In this document: piece by piece, positions 33,356-44,650 of the stretch
How positions within the stretch are numbered: position 1 is the stretch's first letter
How the letters are laid out: the number at the start of each line of letters is the position of its first letter
The notes under the pieces: generated by a model
What the model was told of the DNA's origin: nothing
Seen by the model: the letters and a program-made list of their open reading frames with translations, nothing else
Databases searched by the model: none
Source of the DNA: Papio anubis
Lineage: Eukaryota; Chordata; Mammalia; Primates; Cercopithecidae
NCBI RefSeq assembly: GCF_008728515.1
Contig: NC_044988.1
Coordinates: 30,483,159 to 30,547,158, forward strand
Direction: 5' to 3'
DNA: 64,000 nt
Translations under genes and position numbers: made by a program

Positions 33356-33361
33356 TTGGTT

Positions 33362-33522
33362 TAGTGAGTTGAATGGTGGTCCCTAAAAGGTACATCATCT
33401 GGAATCTGTGAATGGGCTTTCTTAAAAAAAAGAATCGGTGCAGATTTAATTAAGTGAAGGATCTCAAAATGAGCTCATCCTAAATTAATCTGATTGACCC
33501 TAAATCCAATAACACATCCATA
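33362..33522 (+). mobile_element. MLT1-like LTR, 5' part only
   Basis: 'agttgaatggtggtccctaa' 'aaggtac', 'gcagatttaattaagtgaag' and 'aaattaatctgattgaccct' resemble an MLT1 5' half. It stops where the sense L1M begins at about 33523. Confidence 0.5.
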
Positions 33523-34890
33523 ACAAAAAACATTATACTGGAAGATCTAATCAGGGCAATTAGGCAAGTAAAAGAAAAATCAGATATCCAGTTTGGAAAT
33601 GAAGAAGTAAAACTATTTCTATTTATAGATGACATAATCTTATATATATAGAAACCCTAAAGAATTCATAAAATATTATTAGAAATAATGTAAAAGGCAG
33701 AATTATACAAGATAGATAAAAATCTATTGTATTTATATACATTAGTAATGAGCAGTCCAACAGGAAATTAAGGAAACTCTTTTTTGGTATCATAAAGACA
33801 AATAAAATACTTAGAAATAAATTTAGCCAAGGAACACTGAAAACTACAAAATGACATCGGAAGAAATTAAAGAAGACCTAAAAAAAATGAATGAAATTTG
33901 TGTTCGTGGTTTGGAAGACGAAATATTGTTATGATGGCAATACTTCCCAAAGTATTATAAGGACCTAGAATCCGGAATATATAAAGAACTCACAAAACTC
34001 AATAATAAACAGACAAATAATGCAATTAAAAATAGGGAAAGCATTTGAACAGACATTTCTCCAAGGAAATATACAAATGTCTAATAAACGCAAGAAAAGA
34101 TGCTCAACATTCTTGGCCATCAGGGAATTGAAAATTGAAACTGCTATGAGGTACCACTTCACACCCCTAGACTGGCTATAATAAAATAATAGATATTAAC
34201 AAGTGTTGACAAGGATATGGAGAAATTGGAGCCTTCAGACATTGCTAGTGATAATGTAAAATGATGCAGTTATTTGGGAAAACAGTTGGCAATTCCGCAA
34301 GAAGTTAAACATACCATTACCATATGACCCAGCAATTTCACTCCTAGGAATATGAGAATTGAAAATACGTGTTCAGACAAAAGCTTGTTATACACATGTT
34401 CATATCAGTATTATTCAAAATAGAAAATGAAACAAGTCAAATACTCATCAACTGATGAATGTAAAAATAAAAAGTGGTTTATGCAATGGAATATTATTCA
34501 GCTATACAAGAAATAAAGTATTGATATTGATACATACCACAATATAGATAAACCTTTAAAACATCATGCTAAGTGAGATAAACCAGTCATGAAAGACCAC
34601 ATATTGTATGATTCCACTTCTATGAAAGGTCAAGCATAGGTAAATCCATAGAGACAGAAAACAGATGAATGATTGACTGGAGGTAGGTGGAGAGAAGAGA
34701 GGCAATTGCTTAATGGGTATAGGGTTTCTTTTAGGGTGATGAAAATGTTCTGGAATTAGATTGTGGTGATGATTGTACAACATTGTAAATGAACAAAAGA
34801 TTACTGCATTGTATACTTTAAAATGGTTAAAATTGTGAATTTTATGTTATGTGAAAATTACCTTATTAAAAAGAAAAAGAAAAAGATTGC
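33523..34890 (+). mobile_element. L1M (L1MB-like), sense, with internal deletion
   Basis: Starts in the RT region ('gcaattaggcaagtaaaaga'), where the catalytic FADD reads FIDD ('ttatagatgacataatctta'). It runs to about 33955, then jumps to 'gaatccggaatatataaaga', a later ORF2 site, so several hundred bases are missing. It continues through 'ggaatattattcagctatac' and 'aagattactgcattgtatac' to an A-rich tail at about 34870-34885. It is inactive. Confidence 0.85.
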
Positions 34891-36254
34891 TTTACAGTTA
34901 ACCATTCCAAGCAACTGCAAAGGAAAAGAACACACAGGAATGCATGGAAAAATTGAGGTGCCCATCCTGGAGCAGGGGCACCATGTTAGAACTCCATTAG
35001 CTAGAACACAGTCACATTCTGTGGCTCACCACAAGGCAGGCTGGGATGTGTGGTCTAACTGTGTGCCCAGGAAAAAGAGGAAATGGATAGACTTTGCTAA
35101 GAAGCCAGCAGTCTCTGCACACTACAGAAACAGAATCTGTGGAAATGGGCTCAGAAATCTGCTAGTTAAACTTCCCATATTACTCTCATGCCCATGGATG
35201 TTTGATGACCACAATTCTAGATACCCAGGATCCAAAATTCTCTCTCTGCCATTCTGTTTGCAGGCTCCCATTAATATGTAAGAAAGCAAGATGTAGAAAG
35301 AAGTCAGAAGTACAAAAAGAGTTCTGAGGTAAAGGAAGGTGACCTCTAATTCAAACATTAGAGATCATATGTTTTGAACACGTTGGGCGTTTACACCAAA
35401 CTAAGAATTTGAAAGGAAAAAGCGAACAGTCTCTCACTGATTCACAGATGAGCACAAAATAAAAAGTTAAAATTTTAATAGTTAAGGATTAGTTCCAAGG
35501 CACACAGTGGTACCTTAAATCCATACTTCTTTTAATGATATGAATAGATATTTTAATATGAACCAAACGTTATTTTTAATAAGAGTGGTGTTTTGGAACA
35601 TAAGTATAATTGAACAGAAATGTGTAATATTACTATGTGCTATGTCTATAGCCAAGGTCTACATGTTAAAATACAAATTCACAACCTAGCCAATACTCCT
35701 TGTCTACTCTCAGATTTTCCTCAGTGCAAAGAACTTAAGAAATAAATTATTTTTTATTTCCCATTATATGGATGTTAAATGGGTGATAATTATAATCTTA
35801 CCACTAAAGTAGAGATCTAGTTACATCACTACTAACAACAATTAAAAACAATAATAACAAAACCCCAAAATGGCCAAAAAAATTGGTAGGCATCTAGATG
35901 GCTAAATGTAAAAATACATCCCAGAATACCCATGTAAGAAATGTTAGAATTGACCTTCCTGGGAGAAGTAGAAGTGAGTCAGGATAAAATCTAAAAGAAA
36001 AGGATTAATTGCAAATATGTGGAAGAACTGTACCAGTTAGCTTTCTCCAGCTACCATTCTGTTGCCACTTGCTACCTCAGGCAAAGGTTTACCCTCAGAC
36101 GGGGAAAAATATGCAGAGAAAATGAGTGAGTGAGGAGGGTGTGGGGATGGAACAGACGGGAGAAAGAGAGTAGAAGAGACAGAGACACACAAGACACACA
36201 CACACAAATACACACCCACCCACCCACACACACAGAGAACTTATAGAATAAAAG
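34891..36254. other. Mostly unique DNA, possible decayed repeat
   Basis: The part at about 34960-35130 ('actccattagctagaacaca' then 'aggctgggatgtgtggtcta') resembles an interspersed repeat that I cannot name. The remaining sequence shows nothing supported. The 152-codon frame at 34823-35281 starts in the L1 tail and is not credible as a gene. Confidence 0.4.
36186..36236. repeat. (CA)n/(CCCA)n simple repeat
   Basis: Interrupted CA repeat with a short CCCA block ('acccacccacccacacacac'), about 51 bp. Confidence 0.9.
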
Positions 36255-38945
36255 ATTTAAAAGCTGTATCAATTACAGTTAACATCATACCTAATATTTA
36301 CTATTGAAAGACTAAATGCTTTCCTCCTAAAATCAGGTTATAAAACAAAGACGTCCACTTGAACTACTTCTCTCTTTTTTAAAGTTATAGGATACATGTG
36401 CAGAATGTGCAGGTTTATTACATAGGTATACATGTGCCATGGTGGTTTGCTGCATCTATCAACCCATCATCTAGGTTTTAAGCCCTGCATGTATTAGGTA
36501 TTTGTCCTAATGCTCTCCCTCCCCTTGCCTCCAAACCCCCGACAGGCCCTGTTGTGTAATGTTCCCCTCCCAGTGTCCATGTGGTCTCATTGTTGAACTC
36601 CCACTTATGAGTGAGAACATGTAGTGTTTGGTTTTCTGTTCTTGTTAGTTTGCTGAGAATGATGGCTTCCAGCTTCATCCATGTCCCTGCGAAGGACATG
36701 GACTCATTCTTTTTATGGCTGCATAGTATTCCATGGTGTGTGTGTGCCGTATTTGCTTTATCCAGTCTATCATTGATGGGAATTTGGGTTGGTTCCAAGT
36801 CTTTACTCTTGTAAATAGTGCTGCAATAAACATACATTTACTTGTTCCACTTCTATTCGGCATTGTACTGGAGGTTCCAGCCAGGGCGATTAGGCAAGAA
36901 AAATGAAAGACATTCTGATTGGAAAGCAAAACTCGCAGGTGACATGATTTGTATGTTGAAAATTCTAAAGAATCCCCACAGAACTATTAGAACCATTAAA
37001 TGAGTTCAGCAAGTTTGCATATATAAAATTAATATATAAACATAAATTGTTCTTCTATAAGTAAAGAACAATCTGAAAATGATGAACAATCTGAAAATGA
37101 AAAAAAGTAAAGAACAATAAGAAAATTCCATTTACAATGTCAACAAAAAAATAAGGATAAGTTTAACAAAATGAGTGAAAGATGGTATTCTGTACACTAC
37201 AAAAGCATTGTTAAGTCAATGAAGATCTAAATAAATGGAAAGACATTCCATAATCATAGATAAGAAGACTTAATATGGCAATACTCCTCAAAGTGGTCTA
37301 CAAACTCAATGCAATCTTTATCAAAATCCCAACTATGTGTGTGTGTGTGTGTGGTTTTTTTTTTGGTAGAAAATGACAACCTAATCCAAAAATCATGCGA
37401 AAATTCAAGGAACCCAGAATAGCCAGACAATCTTGGAAAAAAAAGAACAAAGCTATAACTCACACTTCCCAGTTTGAAAACTTACTATATATCTGCCATA
37501 ATCAAGACAGTGTGATACATAAGCATAGTTAGATCTGTGAAGTAGAACTAAGAGTTCGAAAAAAAACCCTCACATTTATGGTCAACTGATTTTTGACAGG
37601 ATATCAAAATAATACAATAAAGGGAAGAATAACGACCCTGGCACAACTGGATTGCCACAGGCAAAGGAATGAATTTGGACCCCTTCCTTATACAATACAT
37701 AAAAATTAACTCAAAATGGATCACAGATCTGTTGTAAGAGCTAAAACTATAAAACATGGAGAAGAAAATTTAGAAGCACATCTTTCTGAGCTTGTATTAG
37801 GCAATGGTTTCTTAGCTATGACACTAAAGCATAAACAAAAATAAAGAATACATTGAACTTGATCAAAATTAAAACTTTTGTGCTACAAATGACAATGCCA
37901 AGAAAGTGAATAGATAATCTAGAGGATAAAATTCTTGCAAATTGGAGATTTGTATCTAGAATATATAAAAACTCTTCTATATTATAGTGTATGTAATATG
38001 TAATATATAAATAATAATATATAATATATAACAGCAAAACAAAGATACATTTTAATATATAATATCAACAAAGTTAACTCAATATATAATAAAATGAAGA
38101 AAAATAATCCCATTTTAAATGGCAAAGGATTTAAGTAGACATTATTTCCCCAAAGAATATTAACAAATACCATGTGAAAAGATTCTCAACACCCTTGTGG
38201 AGCAAGACAATGATGTGATAGTACTTCACATGCACTAGGATTTCGATGCCATGACTATAATCAAATGGCAATAATTAAAAAGATATATCCACAAGTGTTG
38301 ATGAAGATGTGGAAGAATTGGAATTCTCATACACTACTGATGATAATGTAAAAATGGAGCAGCCACTTTGGAAAATAGTTTGGCAGTTCCTCAAATCATT
38401 AAACGTAGAATTCCCATATGACTGAGTATTCCACTCCTAAGTGTGTATCCAAGAGAAGTGAAAACACATGTCCAAAGAAAAATGTACACTAATATTTATA
38501 GAAGTAATATGCATAATGGCCAAAAAGTGGAAACAGCCCAAATGTCTATCAGCTGACGAATGGATAAATTCAATGCATTCTATCTATACATCTGAATGTT
38601 ATTCATATATAGAAAAGAATTAAGTACTGATTCATGTTACAGAATGCATGAAACTTGCAAACACCACACTAAGTGAAAGAAGTCGGTTACATAACAGGCT
38701 ACATTAATATGAAATATCTGTAATAGGAAAATTTATAGAGACAGAGTTGATTAGTGGTTACCTATGGCTGAGGAGTAGAAGTCACTGATGAATATGAGAT
38801 ATCTTTTGAAGGTGTTGAAAGTGTTCTAAACTTAGATTTTCATGGTGGCTACACAACTGTATGAGTGTACTAAAAGCTTTTGACTCGTACATATTAAATA
38901 GGTGAATTTTATGTGTTGATCGTATTTCAAGAAACATATTAAAAC
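36255..38945 (+). mobile_element. L1M (L1MB-like), sense, long, split by a younger L1
   Basis: The left part (36255-36373) is sense ORF2 just before the RT catalytic site ('gaaagactaaatgctttcct'). After the antisense insertion it resumes at 36839 ('ttctattcggcattgtactg') and continues through the rest of ORF2 and the 3' UTR to about 38945. The FADDM motif is damaged (reads AGDM near 36940). ORF2 landmarks include 'cccagaatagccagacaatc', 'atgaatttggaccccttcct' and 'agcccaaatgtctatcagct'. A GT tract (37336-37353) and an AT-rich expansion (about 37980-38100) have grown inside it. All open frames here are shadows. Confidence 0.9.
36374..36838 (-). mobile_element. L1PA/L1PB-like 3' end, antisense, short
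   Basis: A T-rich start, then reverse-complement 3' UTR ('tacatgtgcagaatgtgcag', 'cccatcatctaggttttaag') and the ORF2 C-terminal end ('ctgcatagtattccatggtg'). It stops at 'gctgcaataaacatacattt'. The minus frame contains SFAGTWMKLEAIILSKL. It lies inside the sense L1M. The flanks 'acttgaactacttct' and 'acttgttccacttct' look like imperfect target-site copies. Confidence 0.9.
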
Positions 38946-39684
38946 ATATACTGTCTAATAAAATTAATCTATTTCTCTCCAAATGAGTTTTGTTTTCCTC
39001 AGGTGCCAGGAAAATAATTTAGCTATAATGTCACACAAATAATAGTTTTTTCCTCCATTTGTGTTGTGTGTGTGTGTGTTTTCCTTTGTGGGGATGCTGA
39101 GGAAAGCCCTAACATAGGAAAAAAAGTGGGGTGAAATACTAACCTAACAGGCCCTGTCTCTCTCTGCCCTGGCTTTGCCATCTTTGGGCCACAGAGCCAT
39201 GAATTGGCACAGCATGGCACTTTTTCTTGTTTCTCCCCTTTCATCACTGGGCACTTTTAAATGGCTGCTGCTGTGTGATATGCAATATGCTATGTACTGA
39301 TAGATGCTAATACGTAATGACCTGGTGGGGAGGTGAAGATAGATGTTTTCTCTATAAATAATAGCATGTTAGATAATTTGCCCAGGGTCATACATATCCA
39401 ACAGGGATAGCACAAAGGGCTTTAGAGCAACTGAAGAGTGTTGGGGATGACTCTGGAGGAGCTGGTTTGTAAGCAGTGTCTTGAGTAGGAGTTGACTGCT
39501 ATGCCTGGGTTAGGCTCTCATGGCCCCTTAGCTGTTTCATTGGGAAGGCTTCCTCACACATCCTTGTCTCTGTAGTCTTTTTATCTAGCAATCCTCCACA
39601 TAGCTGCCAGGGAATAGGCATCACTTCCCTTGATTTACAAGCACTCTGTATCCTTAATGGCTAACAAAAGAAAACCTTAGCATG
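38946..39684. other. Unique DNA
   Basis: A short GT tract lies at about 39062-39080. The minus frame at 39023-39247 is interrupted by its translation and has no support. Confidence 0.4.
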
Positions 39685-40045
39685 TGTATTAGTCTGATTG
39701 GGCTACCATAACAAAATGGTGGCACAGACTGAATGACCTCAACATCAGAAATGTATTTTCTCTCAGTTTTGGAGCCTGGAAGTTTGAGATCAGGGTGCTA
39801 GCATGGTCCGGTTCTGGTGAGGGGCGTCTTCTGGGTTGCAGACTGGACTTTTCCTTGTATACTCATATGACAGAAAAAGCGAAAGATGGAGTGATTTCTG
39901 TGATCCCTTTCATAAGTGCACTAATCCCATTCACAAGAGCTCTACCCTCATGATCTAATTATCTCCCAAAGGCCCTACCTTCTAATACCATCACATTAGA
40001 GATTAGGATTTTAACATTTTGGGGGAACACATTCAATCCATTGTA
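39685..40045 (-). mobile_element. MLT1A-like solo LTR (antisense)
   Basis: About 360 bp from 'tgtattagtctgattgggct' to 'cacattcaatccattgtata'. Internal blocks 'ggagcctggaagtttgagat' 'cagggtgctagcatgg' and 'ctcccaaaggccctaccttc' match an MLT1A-type LTR in reverse complement. No internal region is attached. Confidence 0.85.
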
Positions 40046-40107
40046 TAACCTCCTCTAGAGTCTTCTCTGTCTCCAATGTACTTTATGTCCTTATTAATTA
40101 ACCATGT

Positions 40108-40282
40108 GACCTGAACAAGTTTCTTATTCTGTATAAACCCCAGCTTCCTCTCTGTAAAGTGGGATAAAAATAACAATATGATATGATCTATCTTTATGGG
40201 TTGCTGTCAGGATTAAGCAGGTCAAAGCACAGGAAGTACCTAAAGCACACAGCGGAAGTGCTATGATTAATATTCTTTGTTA
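40108..40282 (+). mobile_element. MIR SINE (sense)
   Basis: 'gtgacctgaacaagtttctt', 'cagcttcctctctgtaaagt' 'gggataaaaataa', 'gctgtcaggattaagcaggt' match the MIR core and 3' half. Confidence 0.75.
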
Positions 40283-40404
40283 TATCTCCCATGAGTAAAC
40301 TTTGACACAGGGGCATAGCCATCTCTTTTATTCAGCATTTTATTTCTTTTTATTTCTAAATAATATTCTGTTACATAAATTTACCACCTTTTGGTGTTTC
40401 TTTT

Positions 40405-41308
40405 TAATTTTTTTATTTCAACAACTGTAAGGAGTACAAGGGATTTTAGAACACATGGATGAATTCTATATTGGCGGAAGTCTGGACTTTTAGTGCCACT
40501 GTCAGCTGAATAGTGTGCATTGTAGCCAGTGGGTAGTTTTTCATCCCTTAGACCCCGTACCTTCCTCCCTTGTGAATCTTCAGTGTCCATTATAACATTC
40601 TGTGTGCCTTTGTGTACCCATAGCTTAGCTCCCACTTGTAAGTGAGAACATGCAGTATTTGGTTTTCCATTTCTGAGTTACTTCACTTAGGACAGTGGCC
40701 TCCAGTTCCATCTAAGTTGCTGCAAAAGACATTCTATCATTCTTTTTCATGGCTGAGTAGTATCCCATAGTGTATATATACCACATTTTCTTTATCCACT
40801 CATTGGCTGATGGGCAATTAGGTTGGTTCCACATTTTGCAGTTGTTGAATTGTGCTGTAATATGTGTGCAGGTGTCTTCTTTATATAATGACTTCTTTTC
40901 CTCTGCGTAGACACCCAGTAGTAGGATTGCTGGATCAAGTGGTAGGTCTACTTCTAGTTCTTTGAGAAATCTCCATACTGTTTTCCATAGAGGTTGTACT
41001 AAGCTATACTCCCACCAGCAGTGTATAAGCATTCGCCCTTCACCACATTTGTGCCAACATCTGTTGCTTTTTGACTTTTTAGTGATAGCCATTCTGGCTG
41101 GGGTAACATGGTATCATTCCATTATGGCTTTACTTTGCAATTCCCTGATGATTAGTGATGTTGAGCATTTTTGCATATGTTTGTTGGCCATTTGTATATC
41201 TTCTTTTGCGAAATGTCTGTTCATGTTGTTTGCCCACTTTTAACGGGATTATTTCTCTTTTTTTCTTGATGATTTGACTTTCTTGTTGATTCTGGATATT
41301 AGGGGGAC
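40405..41308 (-). mobile_element. L1PB/L1MA-like 3' end, antisense
   Basis: Reverse-complement 3' UTR ('tatttcaacaactgtaagga') and ORF2 C-terminus, the same type as the copy at 3937. The minus frame 40712-41092 reads CWHKCGEGRMLIHCWW, the C-terminal cysteine-rich motif of ORF2, followed by LLGVYAEEKKSLY and TMGYYSAMKKND. It is truncated at about 41308 in ORF2. Confidence 0.9.
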
Positions 41309-41389
41309 ATGTTCACCTTCTTATGCCTATGACACGGTACACAACTATGGACTCAATAAGCAGCGATGGACCAATCAGACCTGAAAGGA

Positions 41390-41560
41390 TCCTTCCACAT
41401 CATCCTCTAACTCACGCATTTCAAAGATCAGTTTATGGAGTTCCAGAGATAAGGAACTTGCCTGGGGACCCACAGTTAATTGATCATGGGGCCTGGGTTC
41501 TGACATCAGAAAAGTGCTCTCTACTCTTTCTCATGTTGCCTTGTGAGCTCACAAATTCAG
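41390..41560 (-). mobile_element. MIR/MIR3-like fragment (antisense)
   Basis: 'agagataaggaacttgcctg' 'gggacccacagttaattg', then 'gcctgggttctgacatcaga' and 'agtgctctctactctttctc' 'atgttgcc' follow a MIR-type SINE in reverse complement. It is decayed. Confidence 0.5.
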
Positions 41561-42164
41561 AGACTTATTTTTTTCCTCTTGGGCAAAACACTGTTAAGAC
41601 TATTGCAATGATTAAGTGAAGACAAGGAAGGGTTGCTTATTCCCTGAGCAAATATGTGTGATGTGAACCTGCCTGAGGGCAGAAGTTCTATAGGACGCTG
41701 CTGCTAGGCAGCTATGGCTGCATGTAACCACCAGGAAGCCTCTGCCCACGCCAAATTTCATCCCAGAACACCTCCCCTCTGTGGCCCCATAAATCGCCGC
41801 AGAGGGTTTGCCAGACTGGACCAACCAGTGCATGGTTTTTTGTGTTTCTGACAGTTATTCAACTGAGTTATGGGCCGTTGAACATGAACCTGTGCATTTC
41901 ACACAAATGCTCTGAGACCTCTGAAATTTGTGCAGACTCATCAGAATCTGAGACTGATACAAAGTTTGTGACCCAAAGATAGGAATCTAGAGAACTATTA
42001 GAATACCTAGTCCTCTCTGCATTTTAATCTCCTGGGACCTTTTTTAAAAAAATGGTCTTGATGTTATTTTCTTGTTTAATATTGAATGAACACTTCTGAC
42101 ACATTTAATAGGAGGAGGCTCACAGAGTACAAGAAGCTCTGATTTATTAAGGAATTTCCCACTT
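41561..42164. other. Unique DNA, no gene seen
   Basis: Nothing recognised. Confidence 0.4.
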
Positions 42165-42290
42165 TCTAACTAACATGTTAAGTGGCTTCTTGCAAGCAGT
42201 TTAACCTTTCCGATCATCAGTTTTCTCCATGGTTTCTAAGATCTCTTCTAGTGTCAACGTTTCCTGTATCTAAATCTGCCTTATTATGTA
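42165..42290 (+). mobile_element. MIR3-like fragment (sense)
   Basis: 'gcaagcagtttaacctttcc' then 'tctaagatctcttctagtgt' loosely follow a MIR3-type 3' half. A further SINE/L2-like tail, 'cagtgcctggcatacaatag', lies at about 42600. Confidence 0.4.
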
Positions 42291-44280
42291 TTGAAGTGAC
42301 TCTTCAGGGAGTGTCTCTGACTCACTTTTTTGATAATCACATATTCCTACGACTGGCAGTTGTGCCATCTCCCTCTGTTTCATACAGAAGTGGGTGAAAG
42401 AAAAACAAGATTGGCATCTGTTCTATAACAGGAGATTTCATGACAGAGGAGAAAGAAACAGATGGAGATTTAACTCTTAACACTGCCAGTAACATGCTAT
42501 GAGGCTGTAGTTTCATTACACAGTAAATATCTAATGTGCTTAGCAAAGTGAACTATACTTGTTAAATTTAGGTGTTTGATATCTATATAATGCACCTAGT
42601 ACAGTGCCTGGCATACAATAGATGCATACTACATACTGACTGACCATCTCTCTCCTCTTTGCTGTTCCTGCTCCTCAGAAGGGACCCCAGGTGGTTGGGT
42701 GGCAGCTGCCGATCTGGAGCTTCTAGTGATTTGATCCAGAGCTGCCCTGGGGACCTATCTTATTGAGCCAACCTCCTTTGCTTGCAGAGAGCTAATTGGA
42801 AATTATACCTCAGATAGCTTCCTTGGAAATTCTATGTTTTATAATCGGGGATGCTCACTCCTGACATTGTTTAGTAATTATTTCAAGCTGGACATTACAG
42901 GCAAACTAGAAGGATGGTACTTTGGATGGAAAATATCTAGGGTAAGAGGTTACCTAGAAATTCCAGATCAATTCAGAGCTTTTAATCCCCAAAAGGCAGA
43001 TAATGTGGAGAAACTAGCTTGAGAATTAATTTGTTTTTTCTCTGTGTGTCCAGTTTTTTGATACACCTTCTATCCTATCTCAAAGGCAACGTTTACCAGA
43101 AATTTTGCTTCCAGGAAGCTTTTTCTCCTTTTTAAAACAATTTGTATACTGACCAAATACAATGCATTTTATTGCCTTAGCCCTGGGATTTTCTAGTATA
43201 ATGGTGACAGAATTAACTTCCTGTGCTGCTTGGAGATACTTTGCTCAGTAACAGGCCCACAAGCACTAAGATGCCTCAACTATCACGTTGCATTTAAATA
43301 ATCTATTCTTGTTCACAGAATCTGGGGAGGCAAGTGGTGTATGGGAGATTCTCTGTCCTCAAACTCATGCAAACACTTCTCTGGCAGGTGACAATCTTTT
43401 TCACAAATTATTCATGTACCTGGTAAATTCAGCTAGCTGCCTAACACAAGGACCAAGCTCAGCACCTGGCCGTGTTATTTTGGACTTTGCAGGGTCCTGC
43501 CTCAGCACATGGATGTGACTATTTCACCAAAAAGTGATTTTTATCTTTGGTTGTTACAAGTTTTTCAGGCAATTTCCCAAGGCAATATTTAATGGAGAGA
43601 AGGATGTCCCAATATCTTTCTCTCAGTTAAATAGTTGGGAAATGTACATTTCTTGCCAAAATGCTTTCCGAGAGAAATATTTAAACCAAAACTTACTTTT
43701 TTCCCTCTTTCCCCACCTCCTCATTCCTACAGATTTCTTGGAAGATGGAAAGAAAATTTTGCAATATGCTAATGTATTTGTCTCTTTGTTTAGTTATCTT
43801 TGAACAAAAATAACAGATTTTGGTCCCTCCAGATGTTAACTTATTGGCTTATTTTAAAATTATGACCAAGGAATTTCTTATATTTTTGTACACTGATTTA
43901 GAATAGCCTGTTGTTTATGCTTATTAAATGCTGTACATCAAAGATAAAATGTATATATTCATATTTGACTCATTTGATGACCTCAAAATATTTATTAAGT
44001 AGACCGTACAGAAATCCAGCTATTTCCTTTGATGAGGGAAGGACAGTCCTCCTCTTTCCCAGGCAGATCCTGAGGCCAGGAAAATGGCACGTGAAATCCC
44101 TTCTTCTGCAGCTGCCTCTGGCTCTAAATCCGCAATTCATGCCCACCTCTCTCCTCCAAAAACACTATGACTTGGCAGCTTAGGAAAACTGCAAAACAGC
44201 TATATAGATTTGGTTAATTTTTATCAATAAATATAAAATTTCAATGAAATAATTCCAGTTTTAAATATATACACATATCT
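42291..44280. other. Mostly unique, repeat-poor DNA
   Basis: About 2 kb with no Alu, L1 or LTR recognised, apart from the short L2/MIR-like tail at about 42590-42650. Open frames (43288-43518, 43534-43803, 43911-44183, plus) carry no domain and I do not call them. Confidence 0.45.
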
Positions 44281-44571
44281 GGCTGCGCATGGTGGCTCAT
44301 GCCTGTAATCCCAGCACTTTGGAAGGCCAAGGTGGGCAGATCACTTGAGGCCAGGGGTTCGCGACCAGCATGCCCAACACGGTAAAACTCCATCTCTACT
44401 AAAAATACAAAAATTAACTGGGCATGGTGGCGGGCACCTATAATCCCAGACACTTGGGAGGCTGAGGCAGGAGAATGGCTTTAACCTGGGAGGTGGAGGT
44501 TACAGTGAGCCGAGATCATGCCACTGCACTCCAGGCTGGGCAACAGAGGGAGACTCCATCTTAAAAAAAAA

Positions 44572-44572
<1 letters not shown>
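44281..44572 (+). mobile_element. Alu, sense
   Basis: 'ggtggctcatgcctgtaatc', 'caaggtgggcagatcacttg', 'ctctactaaaaatacaaaaa', 'gaggctgaggcaggagaatg' and 'gagccgagatcatgccactg', ending in a short A run that leads into the microsatellite. 'cacttgaggccaggggttc' suggests an AluS/J-type copy. Confidence 0.95.
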
Positions 44573-44633
<61 letters not shown>

Positions 44634-44650
44634 TTTATATATATATATGT
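44572..44650. repeat. Compound (TA)n(TG)n(TA)n microsatellite
   Basis: About 11 TA, then about 18 TG, then a TA-rich end, growing from the 3' tail of the Alu. A likely highly variable locus. Confidence 0.95.

Noticed and set aside
34823..35281. 152-codon plus-strand open frame
   Set aside because: Its start lies in the 3' tail of a sense L1M, and the rest has no signature.
3937..41308. Two similar antisense L1 tails (3.9 kb and 40.4 kb) as a recombination pair
   Set aside because: They share only about 0.9 kb and differ visibly at many positions, so efficient unequal exchange is unlikely.
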